In this document: positions 51,925-63,864 of the stretch, one piece after another
Numbering within the stretch: position 1 is the stretch's first letter
Layout of the letters: every line of letters starts with the position of its first letter
Source of the DNA: Punctularia strigosozonata HHB-11173 SS5
Taxonomy: Eukaryota > Basidiomycota > Agaricomycetes > Corticiales > Punctulariaceae
Length of the DNA stretch: 64,000 nucleotides
NCBI RefSeq assembly: GCF_000264995.1
Contig: NW_006767436.1
Span: 1,638,800 to 1,702,799, forward strand
Reading direction: 5' to 3'
Made by a program: the position numbers and the translations under genes
Notes under the pieces: model-generated
The model's input: the letters and a program-made list of their open reading frames with translations, nothing else
Told to the model about the DNA's origin: nothing
Databases searched by the model: none

Positions 51925-54542
51925 TCACCATTCCATCTTGCCTGCCTTCTTCTGCACGCTCTTATTGATGGGAATTTTGCCCTTGTATCCGAAACCGTCC
52001 AACCACGGCCACACCTCGCTCCGTCGCTCCTCGAACTGCTCGATCGCGTCCGCCTTTTGCAAGGTGAGGGCAATGTCGTCCAACCCATTCAACAGGCAAT
52101 GCCGCCGGAACGGGTCGACCGTGAACATTATCGCGGGCTGGCCGTTCGGACGCCGGATCTCCTGCTTCTCGAGATCAACCTCGAGCTCGTGCCCGGCCTC
52201 AGCGTCCTTCGCAAGGGCCATGCAGTCCTCTTGTGAAAGCGCAACGGGGAGCATCCCATTCTGCATTGTATTGTTCTTGAAGATATCCGCGAACGATGGC
52301 GCGATTATGCACCGTATGCCGAAATCGTTCAAACTCCAGGGTGCGTGCTCTCGAGAACTGCCGCACCCGAAGTTCTTGCCTGTGCATATGAGGATCTTCG
52401 CATGATCGTACGGTGCGCGGTTGAGGACGAAGTCAGTCTCTTCGCCCGTGTGCGGGTTCTTCCGGAGCGTGTAAAATAGCGCATTGGCTAAACCCGTGCG
52501 CTTAAGCGTCTTCAAGAACTGCTTGGGGATGATCATGTCCGTGTCGACGTTCTCAATGTGAAGCGGAGCCGCGATGCCTTTCAGGATCGTAAACTTCTCC
52601 ACGCTCGACGGCGACTCCTTTGGCGGAAGATCTTTGGTGCCGGGCAAGTCGGCAACGGGGCGGATAGGGTCAGGCGAAGGCTGGATGGGATCGTCGAGGA
52701 ACTCGAACACACTAGCCACCTTGAGCTTAGGGCCGAAGGAACCCTCCTTCGCATCCACGCCCAAGAACTTCCGCACGTCCGTGAGTTTGCCCGTCATTGC
52801 AGCTGCCGCCGCCATTGCAGGGCTGAGGAGGTGCGTTCGCCCGCCGGAACCTTGGCGTCCCTCAAAATTGCGATTGCTCGTGGAGGCGCACCGCTCGCCG
52901 GGCGCGAGCTGGTCGGGATTCATGCCGAGGCACATGGAGCAGCCGGCTTCACGCCAGTCAAACCCGGCGCGCTTGAAGACAGCGTCAAGGCCTTCCGCCT
53001 CGGCATGCTGCTTGATGACACCGGAACCGGGGACGATCATCGCGTAAACGTGCGGGGCAACCTTGGCGTCGGGTCCTGCAGCCAGGACGATGTTCGCCGC
53101 AGAGCGAAGATCCTCGATACGACTGTTGGTGCACGAGCCGATGAAGACCTTGTCGATCTTCACATCCTCCATCGGGGTGCCAGCAGTGAGACCCATATAC
53201 TTCAGCGAGCGTTCCGCAGAAGCTCGCTTGACGGGGTCCGACATGGTTGATGGGTCGGGTACGGAGCCCGTGATGGGTACAACGTCTTGTGGCGACGTGC
53301 CCCAGGTGACGGTGGGGATGATATCCTCCGCCCGAATATTCACCTCGACGTCGAATTTGGCTCCCTCATCCGACTTCAGCGTCTTCCAGTACGCCATTGC
53401 ACGGTCCCACGCCTCGCCCTTCGGTGCCAGCGGCCTATTTTTTATATACTCGAAGGTGACTTCATCAGGCGCGACCATGCCCGCACGAGCACCGGCCTCG
53501 ATGCTCATGTTGCACACGCTCATGCGCGCCTCCATGCTGAAGCCACGGAAGACGGAGCCCGCGAACTCGATTACGCATCCCGTGCCACCAGCGGTGCCGA
53601 TGACGCCGATAATGTGCAATATCACGTCTTTCGAGGTGACGCCTTCAGGCAGAACGCCGTCGACGGTGATACGCATGTTCTTGCTCTTCTTCTGGAGCAG
53701 GGTCTGGGTTGCGAGGACATGCTCAACTTCGGACGTGCCGATGCCGAAGGCAAGGGCGCCGAAAGCTCCATGTGCTAAAATGAACGCGATTCTTCAGTTT
53801 CCGGCCCGCAAACATGGACAAGGAGCGTACTAGAGGTATGCGAATCTCCACATACGCACGTGATTCCAGGGAGCTAGAGCGCACGTCAGTCTCACAAAAG
53901 CGGTCGCTGCTACGATTGGTTCTCTCACCGTGAAGCCCTGCTCAGGGCCAATGATATGTACGATTCCTATCCGGAGAGCGCTTAGATTCGCAGATATCAC
54001 GGAATCAGGGATATACCGGGCATACCCTGCCTGCGATCCGTCATCCCGAAGTACGTCAGACCGAACTCCTTCACATTCTCCTCCAGAGCGACGCATTGCG
54101 CACGCGACTCAGGTTCCTCGATAAATGTCGAGGCGGATTTGAAGTTTTTGCGCGAAGCCGTACTGGAACTCCGACGTTAGCATCGAAACGAGACTGATCG
54201 CAAAGGCACTTACGGAATATTATGATCCACAGTAGCGAGCGTGCAGTCCGGGCGACGCACAGGTCGGCCGGCGGTACGCCTGAGCAACTCATTGAGAACA
54301 CCGACACGGCAAGTCGTTGTCGGGCTTGTGCTTACAAGCCTTCAAAAGCCTGGGGACTGGTTACTTCGTGAACTAGATGCCTGTGCATATATCGGTCAGA
54401 ATGATCAGGCCGTATCGTTCGCCCCCTTCGACGCTTACCTGTCGATGTAGAGCAAGGTGAGACCATCCTCTTGAACGGAGACTGTGTGGTCATCAAAGAT
54501 TTTGTCGTAAAGAGTACGTGGGCCTTGGATCGGAGCAGGCAT
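51925..54542 (-). CDS. LEU1: 3-isopropylmalate dehydratase (isopropylmalate isomerase)
   Basis: Aconitase-family [4Fe-4S] enzyme that interconverts 2- and 3-isopropylmalate in leucine synthesis; large and small subunits are fused as in other fungi. The start is [20 protein letters not shown] at 54542. The early exons are short ([55 protein letters not shown] | THGAFG). The main exon from about 53760 holds [20 protein letters not shown] and [20 protein letters not shown] (cluster cysteines), [20 protein letters not shown] and, after a linker, the swivel domain ([60 protein letters not shown]). All three cluster cysteines are visible. Five introns, all 45-70 nt. The stop is at 51925-51927. No signs of decay. 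Confidence 0.96.
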
Positions 54543-55891
54543 GGCGGAAAGATGAAATGAGAATCAGGCGCGCTCTGGTTGGTGCAAAAACAGACATGGT
54601 CAGCTTATATATACTTGAAGATCCGGTGTGGAGAGCGAGCGTTCGGCCGTCGGCCGAGACCCCATCGGACATTGCACTTCGGAGCCACGATCACGTGAAA
54701 GTCCTCAATATGTCGACGTAGACACTCAACGAGTAGTACAGACTACGTAGATGCGACTTCGCTTTCTTGCGCTGCGTAAGTAAGGATGGCCCCACAAGCG
54801 CTTTGTTGAGTGCTTTCAGTGCCTTTCACTCGAGGATAGAAAGATCTTGAGGCTTATCAATCCTCTCCGAATACCGCAGCGCCCCTGTCCACGAGACACC
54901 GCAGACCTGTACATAAGCATATCATTGTCCGTAGGTACCAACCACCACAGAAGCTTGCGAACCGTGGTCCACACAACGCTATCTCTGTTGTCGGGCTCAA
55001 TTCGGGCCTGCCTAGTGGTCACGATTCCTATACGTAAGTCAACGCGCAGGATGCCCCGCAATCGGGAACGGATAGGAGATAACCTATCGTGCACAAGTGA
55101 GGTGCAGCCTCAAACCGGGTGAAACGAAAGATATTTTTGCGGGGAGGGGGTACTGCAGTTCGAATTGAATCTCTGAGGTATATCACCCACATAGGCGGGC
55201 CGCTCCGCGCAGCTCAGCAAACTCACGCGTTTCTCACTCACAGCAATCGCGTATATGCAAAACATGGAAATGTGGGGCTTTGGTATCTCGTGCTTGGTGG
55301 CAGATCTTCCGCCCGAATCATGCAGTCCTGAGTCGTGCAGTAACATCCTGCACCCAGTAGGATCTGGGACTACATGCGCAGTGAGCTGGGCGGCCCGCTG
55401 CATAGCTAAATTATGAGGATGTATACAATATTAGATGTCCTTGCGAGGATGCAGTAGATGAAACAAGCTTGACCAGTCGCTTGGACTCAAAGCTGCATCA
55501 CTCAGAAATCCACGACGAGAGTGGGCCGCTGATAATGGCTGGGGGAAGGTTCAGCGGTAGATGGGACAATATTGCAGCAATTCGTGGGAGTGTGAACTGG
55601 TTCGTTTTGAGGCGGGCGCTGTGGTTGCCCCCGCTCTTGCCTCCGCCATCACGTCTTGCCTGCTGTTGGCATTCGTCCGTTGTACGGTCCCCACTCTCTT
55701 TTACCCCCACACTCCCTTGCAGGAACCCCACATTCTTGTTCAGAAAACCCGGAAAACCCAGCAAATATCAAGAAATGGTTTTGGACTTCGCGCCGAGTGC
55801 CACGAACAGCGACGACGTTTTCTCTGGCGAGAGGCAAAGGGTCAGTCGCATCGAACACCGTCATTGCCTCGTACGCTCAATTTGTCGTCAG
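54543..55891. other. Divergent intergenic region, 1.35 kb, no gene seen
   Basis: Between the starts of LEU1 (leftward) and the coiled-coil protein gene (rightward). A TATA-like tatatata is at 54607-54614, upstream of LEU1. Frames at 55469-55891 run into the coiled-coil gene and may be its 5' UTR or an earlier exon. No leucine-control element was identified. Confidence 0.45.
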
Positions 55892-58800
55892 ATGGAAGGC
55901 TTTCGCTTCGGCAAGAGCCGTCCACCTTCAATCATCGCTAAACAAGCAAATATCACATCTCATGCCCGCTCTCATTCTCGCAACAACTCTATCGTCTCTG
56001 CTTCGGCTTCCAGCTTCTCTGTTTCCACTTCTCATGACTCATTGAATACCACTTCTTCCAAACGCTCATCTCACCACCGTCGTCAGTCCTCTGTTTCGAC
56101 TCGCAGGGAATCCGCGGAGGTCATGGGTGTCTCGATACCTTTCTCTGGTCTCTCAGCCTCGTTGTCTGACTCGGATAATGTCAATTTCGGTGACAAGGAC
56201 TCCATCAGGCGGCGTGCCCTCATGGCCCTCGAGGGCAAGTCAGACGTCGGCACCTTTTCGAAGGTTCAGATACCAGACTTCGACTCTCCTACACTGGTGA
56301 AGAAGCCGTTCGAATTTCGTGCGTTCTATCCTCCTTCGTTGGTACCGTACGAACTGATATGTTCCTCGGAGCAGCAAGCAAGCCCTCATTTCCTCCAGGT
56401 CCCGGCCATGGCTTTGGCCTCAACACTATCGCTGGCAAACGGGATTCGTTCGGCAAGTCTATGCGTTCTTCCTCGGCCTTGAAAGAGCAATACCAGCTGG
56501 GCACTCTGGTGGAAGAGGAGGAAGATCAGGAACAGGTCGAGGATGAGACCGACTTCCCATCGTCCGTCGTCGATTCGCCGGCCTCGGTTGAGGTTTCCAC
56601 TCCCTCGGGCGCCCCCATCCGGCATCGCCCTGCGAGCCTCAACCTTCGTCCTTTGACCCTTGCGGGCGGTTTACCCACACCCTCGCTTTCCCCCAACCTT
56701 AACTCCGGATCTCGACGTCCCATGCTGAACATCCACACCGACAGTCCTTCGCCCGCCAAGCTCGATGACGTCAAGTCAAAGCGGCTCAGTAGGATCTCCT
56801 ACAAGCCCGCATCCATCGACACGCCGCCCACAGCTGCCATTCATGGTTTCGGACTTCCAACTCCTGAAATGACGCCCACGAGTGAACACCGCTACTCTGC
56901 CAATAGCGATGTCAGCGAGCGCCCGCTGTCCACCAGCGAACAACAATTCCTGCACAAGTCTCACCATGCACTTCTGGCCCGCATCGAAGATTTGGAGCGC
57001 GCTCTTTCTTCTTCGCGCTCGGAGTCTCGTGGGCGCAGCCGTCCAGCATCTTTCATGTCTGATATATCATCACGCTCCCATATCACGGACAGTAACGACG
57101 AGATGATCCAGCTCGTTACAGATCTCAAGGCTGAGAGAGATGAGCTCAAACTTCAGCTGGAGGCCGATGCTGACGGCTGGCGCAGTCGGGTCGCTGGATT
57201 GGAAAACCAGGTTGGCGTGCTCGCTAAGCGCGTCGAGCTAGAGCGCCGAGAGGCTTGGGTTGCCCGAGAACGTGCCGGCTTGCTCGACGTTGAGAAGAAG
57301 GCCTTGGCAAAGGACCTCGAGGTGCAGAAGGCGGCATTCCATGACTTGTCTATCAAGCATGAGTCGGTAAGGAAGGAACTGGAGGACGCGAAGGAGTTGA
57401 CCGAAAGCCTCCGAGGCGAAATCATTTCTGCCCGTCACATGACGGAGGAGTGTGTTCGTTTACGTGCCGCTCTGGATGAGGAAAGGAAGAGGCGGGAGCA
57501 GTACGAGCGGGAGTTGGATCACGCGGGTCTCCTCACTACGCCTACGCCAGGCGCTTTCCAATTCCCTGCCAAGCCTCGCTCGTCAGGCTTGAGCATGCTG
57601 CCTGCGGACTCGGACAGGTCTCTCACCGACGTCGACGAACCAAACCTGCAGCCGACGGCCGTCGCTGATCCGGACGAGGATGGCGAGGACGAAGAGCATG
57701 TATTGGCTCACTACGAGGATGAAGACTCTGACCTCAGTTGCGGTAGCCTTCATTCGTCAGTGTCTTCGTTCCAGGATCATTCAGAGCTCTCGTCTAGTGG
57801 CTTCCCCAAGACTCCGTCTCCTGTGTCTGTCCAGCCTCGTCCCTCGCACGCTTCGCGAGCTTCCCTATCCCGGACTTGGACCTTCCCGAAGGGTCCTCGA
57901 CAGACTGCTGTCAAGCGGGAAGAGGAGGTCGACACGTTCTTTGGATACTCGGAGGATCTGGACTCTTCTCCAGCCGCTGTTTGGTCCGGGGCCAACGAGG
58001 AATTGAATTCAGGCTTCTCATTCGGCCTCAACCTTAACGAAGAGGACGAACTACCTCCTTTCATTCTGCCTCTAGACGTAGGCATCGAGGTTCCTCAGCC
58101 CTTGGACATCATCATTGACGATACGGATACGGATAACTTGGAAGGCCAGGTGCTCAAAGGCGGCATCAAGTTCACTTTTACCGCGCCAACTGCACCCTCC
58201 ACGCCGGAACCCGTCGAGCGCGCTCTGCTTGTAGAGCCTAAGCCGGAGTTCGAGGCTCGAGTTGTTGAGGCTGCGGAAGTTGCAGCAGCGCCTCCACCGC
58301 CAGCTGCGGGCCGAACTGGCTCCGCCGTCGTACGGCCGACAACTCCCCCGAGGGTACATGCTGTCTCGGGGACTTCGAAACGAACGGCCCCGTCCTTCAT
58401 TCCTCAACCGAAGGGAAAGACAGTGACCCCCATCAAAAGCGCGCCTCGTCGAAGTGTCGCTGGGGAGCGTAAAGTCAGCCCGGTCTTGTTCACGCCTCCG
58501 CGCTCTCCTTCAAACAGTCCTTCTGACCGTAGGACATCGGTATTCTCACCTCAAGCCAAAGCACCCTCGAGTACGCCGCCTCCTCTCTCCCATCGCGCGC
58601 TCGAAGATACAAATGATCCCACTAGATACTCTGATTCCAGTGAGACGCCCGGCTCCGCTCCGGTTCTGAGGTTCCCCTCCATCCTCCACTCACCGGTAAC
58701 GTCTGTTCCGCCTCAAGTGACGAAGAATCCAGCTACAACGGCTCCAGTTGGCCCACGATTCTCTATCCAAACGTTCACCTCTTACTTTCCCAACCTTTCG

Positions 58801-59076
58801 TGGAACCCCCTCGCAAGCGGGTCTGGCACATCCGCTCAAGAGACAAAAGTGGGTCCTGCTGCTTCGGTTCCAGCACCGAATCCGTCTACGTCTCCTGGAG
58901 AGGCTGTGCATGGGTTTCGCCATCTCGCTAATGATCCTGAGCGTATGCCGAGATTTGTCGTCAAGGCCAAACAGCTGGAAAAATTGCGGTTACGTATGGA
59001 AGAAGAGCGCATGCGACAAGACGCCGTCTTCATGGGTGACTGCCGTCGATGCACTAGTCAATATCTCTCGGTTTGA
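55892..59076 (+). CDS. Large Ser/Pro-rich coiled-coil protein, function unknown
   Basis: Two exons (55892 to about 56311; about 56374 to 59076) give roughly 1,040 residues. The first exon (MEGFRFGKSRPPSIIAKQ) is Ser/His/Arg-rich (SHARSHSRNNSIVSASASSF) and contains SIRRRALMALEGKSDVGTFS, a motif I associate with a group of fungal cytoskeleton-linked proteins without being able to name it. The middle has a coiled coil from about 57110 to 57530 (LVTDLKAERDELKLQLEADA, LAKDLEVQKAAFHDLSIKHE, CVRLRAALDEERKRREQYER). The rest is low complexity with acidic clusters (EDEEHVLAHYEDEDSDL) and many SP/TP sites. A last short helix, AKQLEKLRLRMEEERMRQ, ends the protein. No enzyme domain is seen. A scaffold or cell-cortex role is a guess. 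Confidence 0.8.
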
Positions 59077-59351
59077 AGTTCACGTTCAACCCGTTCTATA
59101 CGTGCTTTTCCAGCCCTTCATCGACGCCGTACATAGTCTGATGTGTCTACTGCTATGCGGTCTTGAAGTATGCATTCCTATCCTTCGTTCAGCCACTTCA
59201 CTCATGTTTGCTATTTATGGGCCTGCGGCCTATACGAGATGGACGTCGTGTTTACCATTGTACCCATAGATATCATGTTCTTGAAGACCCAGACGTTATA
59301 TTTGATACAATCCACCAGTTGATTTGATGCTAATGTGCATCACAAACCGGA

Positions 59352-60344
59352 TTAGATACCTGCGTCCATCCATTCCTCCATCAACTCTCTTGGGGATGCA
59401 TGCTGAGCAGGTAACAATTCCAAAAGTCCGCAGCTGGCACCCGGCACGGACCTTGCCAGCCAGCAGTCATCAAGGAGCTCAAGTAGTGCTTGCTTGAAGT
59501 CGGTCTCGATGTACTCGGATAATTGCACAGAGATGTGCTGCAGCTTAGTGAAGGTGGCTGCTCGGACAAGAGCAAGTGTTTCTTCCTCGCTGCTCGGATG
59601 ACGACGGGACGGTGATGTAGCGGGTATGTTCAACTGTATTCGGAGGTATGGCACAAGGTTCTCGCGGAGGTCCGATACGTGGAGGTGGGTGATAGAATCG
59701 TACGGAGCGTTGCAGGACAATGCAAGCAACAGAGCGTCCACCCCTCCTTGCTGGTTTCTGACTTGGATGCAGCGCAATGAAGGTAAACGCGGGTGCATAG
59801 CATTAGAGGAGGTTGTGACGAATGGCGGTTGCAACGATGTGGTTTGAAGATCGGTTAGATGAGGAAATGTCCGCCCAATGAGAGTAATCTTCAATTCTAC
59901 GCCCAGTACTGCCAATCTATGCACCTCGTCGGCGACGAGCCTCACCAACTGCGATACAGCGGCCGTTGCGCGGTCTCTTTCGATGGTCGCGATGGAGAAG
60001 TTGATGTGATGTATGCCCCTATAACCATCATGTCGACGCGTCCTGCCGCTGAAGTATTTCGACCAAGGTAATATTCCTGCCCGATCGAAGGCCGATATAA
60101 ACAATGAGCGGACTGTGTCCCGAGACCCGCGAGAGGCTCGGTCCGCAAGCACGGCAGTCAACAAGAGAATTTGGCGCATCCCGAGGACAGCGACGGATTG
60201 GAAACGGACGTTGTCCGAGAGATTGCGGGTGTAGTGACAGACGAGCGCCAACGAACGCCCGGTGGTGCCGTCATCCGTGCACGCAAAGGAGAAGCAAAGG
60301 ACGAGTATCTCTGGAGGTAGCACATTGAGTAGCATCGACTGCAT
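59352..60344 (-). CDS. F-box-like protein, single exon
   Basis: A 330-residue intronless frame starting MQSMLLNVLPPEILVLCFSF. LPPEILVLCFSFA followed by LALVCHYTRNLS is a typical basidiomycete F-box start, a Skp1-binding helix pair. The rest looks like degenerate leucine-rich repeats (LRCIQVRNQQGGVDALLLAL, SITHLHVSDLRENLVPYLRI, FTKLQHISVQLSEYIETDFK), which would choose a target for SCF ubiquitin ligase. An in-frame stop lies just upstream of the ATG, which fixes the start. Such genes occur in large, fast-changing families in mushrooms, so the target cannot be inferred. Confidence 0.75.
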   Translation of the reverse strand: MQSMLLNVLPPEILVLCFSFACTDDGTTGRSLALVCHYTRNLSDNVRFQSVAVLGMRQILLLTAVLADRASRGSRDTVRSLFISAFDRAGILPWSKYFSGRTRRHDGYRGIHHINFSIATIERDRATAAVSQLVRLVADEVHRLAVLGVELKITLIGRTFPHLTDLQTTSLQPPFVTTSSNAMHPRLPSLRCIQVRNQQGGVDALLLALSCNAPYDSITHLHVSDLRENLVPYLRIQLNIPATSPSRRHPSSEEETLALVRAATFTKLQHISVQLSEYIETDFKQALLELLDDCWLARSVPGASCGLLELLPAQHASPRELMEEWMDAGI

Positions 60345-60672
60345 GGATTTCCAGTGGTAAATGTGCGTTCAGAGACACTGCGAGGTGAACGGGTAATGGA
60401 GTGTGTCCGCCGAGTATATGGTCGCACCGCCTCTGGGCTCACGATGGGAATCCGCGATGAGCGGATCTACGTCTGCAGTTGCAGCTACTGTATTTTGATC
60501 CAACATAGCTCCAATTCAAAAGTCTGATGACGCAGGGTCATGCCAGTTGTAGTTTAATTGCACCGCCCAGACTCTGCAACCCTGCAAAAGTTGATGGGGT
60601 TGATCGCCTTATCAAGACGGGTCTTCGTCAACACGCAACTTCTTCAAGTCATCCAGTAACCAGTCTGCGGAT
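60345..60672. other. Short intergenic region
   Basis: Holds the F-box gene promoter and the 3' end of the DUF3445 gene. No further gene seen. Confidence 0.5.
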
Positions 60673-62505
60673 CTAGAACGGGTAATTGGAAGAGCGATCG
60701 TCTTCAGGGATTGCTCCAGTCTGAACCTGGTGGAGATGGCATTCATCCAAGTACTTGAGCATAACGTCCCGGTATAATGCCTGCTTTTTATATCTGTTAT
60801 ATTATCATCTGTCAGCCAATGACTCTTCATAAAGAAACGTGGCGTGCTTACAGCGCGATATCCTCTCCCCAGCCCCTCAAAGCGCTAGCGAAACGTCCTG
60901 GGACGCCAGGCTCCTTAGCCAGTTCATCCACGCGGAACATGTAAGATCTGATAGTAAAGACGATAGCACCAGTCTTAGGCAGACGTCGAAGTGTTGTACG
61001 CTCGGTACGCATCCGTATCATCGACGGTTTGATGTGCTTCGCAAGAGTTTCCTCTGACGGCTTCTGTGGGTGAGGTTTGCCGTCATCATACAGCTCCTCA
61101 GGACCGTGGGTCGTGCTGGACCATGCCAACTCGTCCGGATCGATCGTCTTGAATGGCGTATCTGCTTGTATACTGCGGGGATGCAACGTGCGGTCGTGGT
61201 CTTCACACACTTGGATGAAGTAGTTGTTTCGTGTAACCGGCTTATCGACCGTCATGCGGCGGAAGAACCGGTTGAGACTGCGCTGTAGTTTTTCCTCGTC
61301 TGATAGGCGTAGATTCCCCATATCCGAAGAATCTGTTAAAGAGGGTCACAGATACGTAAACAATACTTACACTGCGGAACGCCCCCGCTTGTGTGGATTT
61401 CGTCCAAGGCCATGCCTATCTTGTCCTCCAAGCGCCATGAACCTGAGGTAAGTTAGCGGTGTTCGGCCCTGAACTGTTTCGAAGTGGCAGGGTTCTGTTC
61501 ACCTGCTACGCATATAGCTCCAGCTTGGAAATAGTACTGTCCGTCGTTACCTTCGATCATGATAGCAAGATCGTCTTGTATTCTGAATGCACCAGAACAT
61601 CAAATCATCGCCCGGCGTTAACGCTCAGGTACGTACAACAGCGCTGCGAGTCGTAATGGATCTTCCGCCTCCAAGTCGTATGTGATGTCAACAGGGATGA
61701 CAGTGATCGTCTTGATCTTCGGTTCATCGTACCATCCATGATAGTCCGTGCTTTCTCCGTTTCTTTGCGGAGACAGGCGAGTAATGGAATAGATAGAGGG
61801 AAATCTACGAGATACGAATTCGGCAATTTCATACAGCAGCTCTTTGGCTGAATCCGGCATTAAAACCAACTCGACGTCAATGTTGATGAACTGTTTACTC
61901 ACCGGCTCCTTCGCCTCCTCGGACGAGGCCGGGAGTACCTTCCAGCGTACGCACAACCCGATCGCCGAGGTCCTGTATTCGACGAGCACGTATGTGATGA
62001 TATCGGATGAAATCGCTATCGAGCTATCCGTGACCATGTTGAGACATACCATCCATACAATGCTGTGTTAAATCACCTGTATCCAGGTCTGCCATGGCAT
62101 TGGGCGGATTCCCATAGTAATGCTACGATCGCGATTCAACCGACATACGGCTCTTGGCCAAAATTAGTGCGCACTTGTAGAGCCCCCATCTGAATGGCCG
62201 GTAAGGTAGGGGCTTCATCTCGTCAAGACTATGGCTGCAAGGTTCAGGGACTGGATATGTGAAGTGAACTGGGTCCCAGTCTGTGAAGATGTCAACTGAC
62301 GTCCTCGACATGCATGATTGTCTTACGCACGTCCGAAAGCTCGGTCGCGTTCTGGTGTGGTAGATGAAGCACCTTCCTTGCGCCCTTCCTTCTCCAGCGC
62401 TGGAGTACGTATATATCTGCCGCCTGTGGGTGATCTGAGGTAGATCATACCGCAAGCGAGGAGGAATATCGCTCCGACAACGGCGATTTCCATCGGAGAA
62501 GCCAT
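60673..62505 (-). CDS. DUF3445 protein (haem-dependent oxidative N-demethylase-like) with N-terminal membrane anchor
   Basis: Members of this family bind haem and demethylate small amines (known for a bacterial dimethylamine demethylase); the fungal role is unknown. The start at 62505 gives a hydrophobic anchor (MEIAVVGAIFLLACGMIYL). The conserved domain begins LPYRPFRWGLYN-ITMGIRPM PWQTWIQ across an intron at about 62162-62105. It goes on through PDSAKELLYEIAEFVSRRFP, DDLAIMIEGNDGQYYFQAGA-ICVAG, SWRLEDKIGMALDEIHTSGG VPQ, LNRFFRRMTVDKPVTRNNYF, RMRTERTTLRRLPKTGAIVF and TIRSYMFRVDELAKEP. Its last exon, joined across an intron at 60794-60851, gives LYKKQALYRDVMLKYLDECH and ends at 60673-60675. 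Six or so short introns. Block order and spacing match the family; the anchor places it on an internal membrane. It is divergent from ATP7. Confidence 0.85.
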
Positions 62506-62957
62506 GATTGGAGTATTCCTGGCGGACTATGACTACGAGGATGGTATCAAGGGATGAGAGCTGGGTGTGAATCCATTTCGTGCAGCGCTTTCATGTAACC
62601 TTGCGCAGCTTCCATAATCCATTGCGTACATAATATGCGTACTCACATACACAGGCTGGCAGTAAACAAAACGAGTGTAGCAGATGGTATTTTCGGGTTC
62701 GGCTCGCCGAACATAACAGAGACGTTCGATACTTGTACATGCGCACAGAGCGTATGATACCATAGCCCACACTGACACTGACTCTGAAGGTTGGTCGGCG
62801 ACTCGGAGGCAGCGCGGGCAATTCCCGCGAGTCCCGTGACGGCCGGCGACCCTCGGGTTGCAGCGTTGTCGAGTGTCCTGTTCAAAACCACTGCATTTCT
62901 GACTGTGCGTATTCTCTTGACTCTTTCCGCTGGGTGTCCTAACGGCTACCTCTTAAG
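62506..62957. promoter_or_regulatory. Divergent promoter region between DUF3445 gene and ATP7
   Basis: 452 bp separating two starts that point apart. No TATA box is evident near either start and no protein-like frame is present. Confidence 0.5.
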
Positions 62958-63716
62958 ATGGCGTCTAAGGCGGCAACCGCGGCGGTTGTATGTTCTAGAA
63001 AGCTTATTTTCTCGTATCGTAGCTGACGACTTGTGGTCAGGATTTCGCTCGCATCTACTCGTCCCTGGGACTTGGGAAAGGTCACCTTCATCCCATGCCG
63101 TGTCAAAGCATATATCCTAAAATTTTCTGCCGGGATTTATCAGAGACCGTTGCCTCCCTTCAGGCTTTCCGCAAACGTCACGCTGACGCCCAGCGCCTCG
63201 CCGCCACTGCTGCCGCGCAGCCCACTACCATTGACTTCGCGTACTACCGCTCTGTTCTAAAAAACAAGGCTGTTGTCGATGAAGCGGAAAAGACCCTGAA
63301 GGAATTCAAACCTGTTACCTACGACGTCTCCGCACACATCAAGGCCATCGAGACTTTCGAAGCGAAGGCGGTATGAAGTAACCTGTGAGGCTGGGAGGCG
63401 TGTTCCACTGATGTAAACCTACAGGTTGTGAAAGCGAAGGAGACTGAGGCGAAGATTGACGAAGAGCTCAAGGATCTTCAGGCCACTCTTGCCAATATCG
63501 AAGAGGCAAGGCCCTTCGAAGATCTCACGGTGGAGGATGTTGGGGATGCCCATCCTCGTATACGAGAGGCTGTCGAGACTATGATCAAGAAGGGCAAGTG
63601 GACCGTCCCGGGTAAATATTGATTCATTCTGGCTTCAGTGGATACGTTTACTGATACTGCGTCGTCCGATGCTTTCAGGTTATAAGGAGAAATTCGGCGA
63701 TTTGTCGCTCATGTAG
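62958..63716 (+). CDS. ATP7: Mitochondrial ATP synthase subunit d
   Basis: Peripheral-stalk subunit of F1Fo ATP synthase in the inner mitochondrial membrane. Five exons: MASKAATAAV | DFARIYSSLGLGK | ETVASLQAFRKRHADAQRLA...TIDFAYYRSVLKNKAVVDEA, FKPVTYDVSAHIKAIETFEA | VVKAKETEAKIDEELKDLQA, TVEDVGDAHPRIREAVETMI, KKGKWTVPG | YKEKFGDLSLM. The short first exon is typical of fungal ATP7. The last intron starts at 63610 and the stop is TAG at 63714-63716. About 175 residues, the usual length. Confidence 0.95.
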
Positions 63717-63864
63717 ACGTCCACGCTGTGCCCACACTCCCTAGTATAACGTTTCCATCCGTGAACTGGACGTGGTAATACTATGCGCATGGCTTAAGCT
63801 GAGCGTTGAGCAGCGATTTGAAAAATCGCTCGACGTCATTGTGACCTAAGTCAACACCACAACG

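Noticed and set aside
53063-53833. 256-codon plus-strand frame across LEU1
   Set aside because: Lies opposite the conserved aconitase-type domain; high GC at third positions opens the antisense frame.
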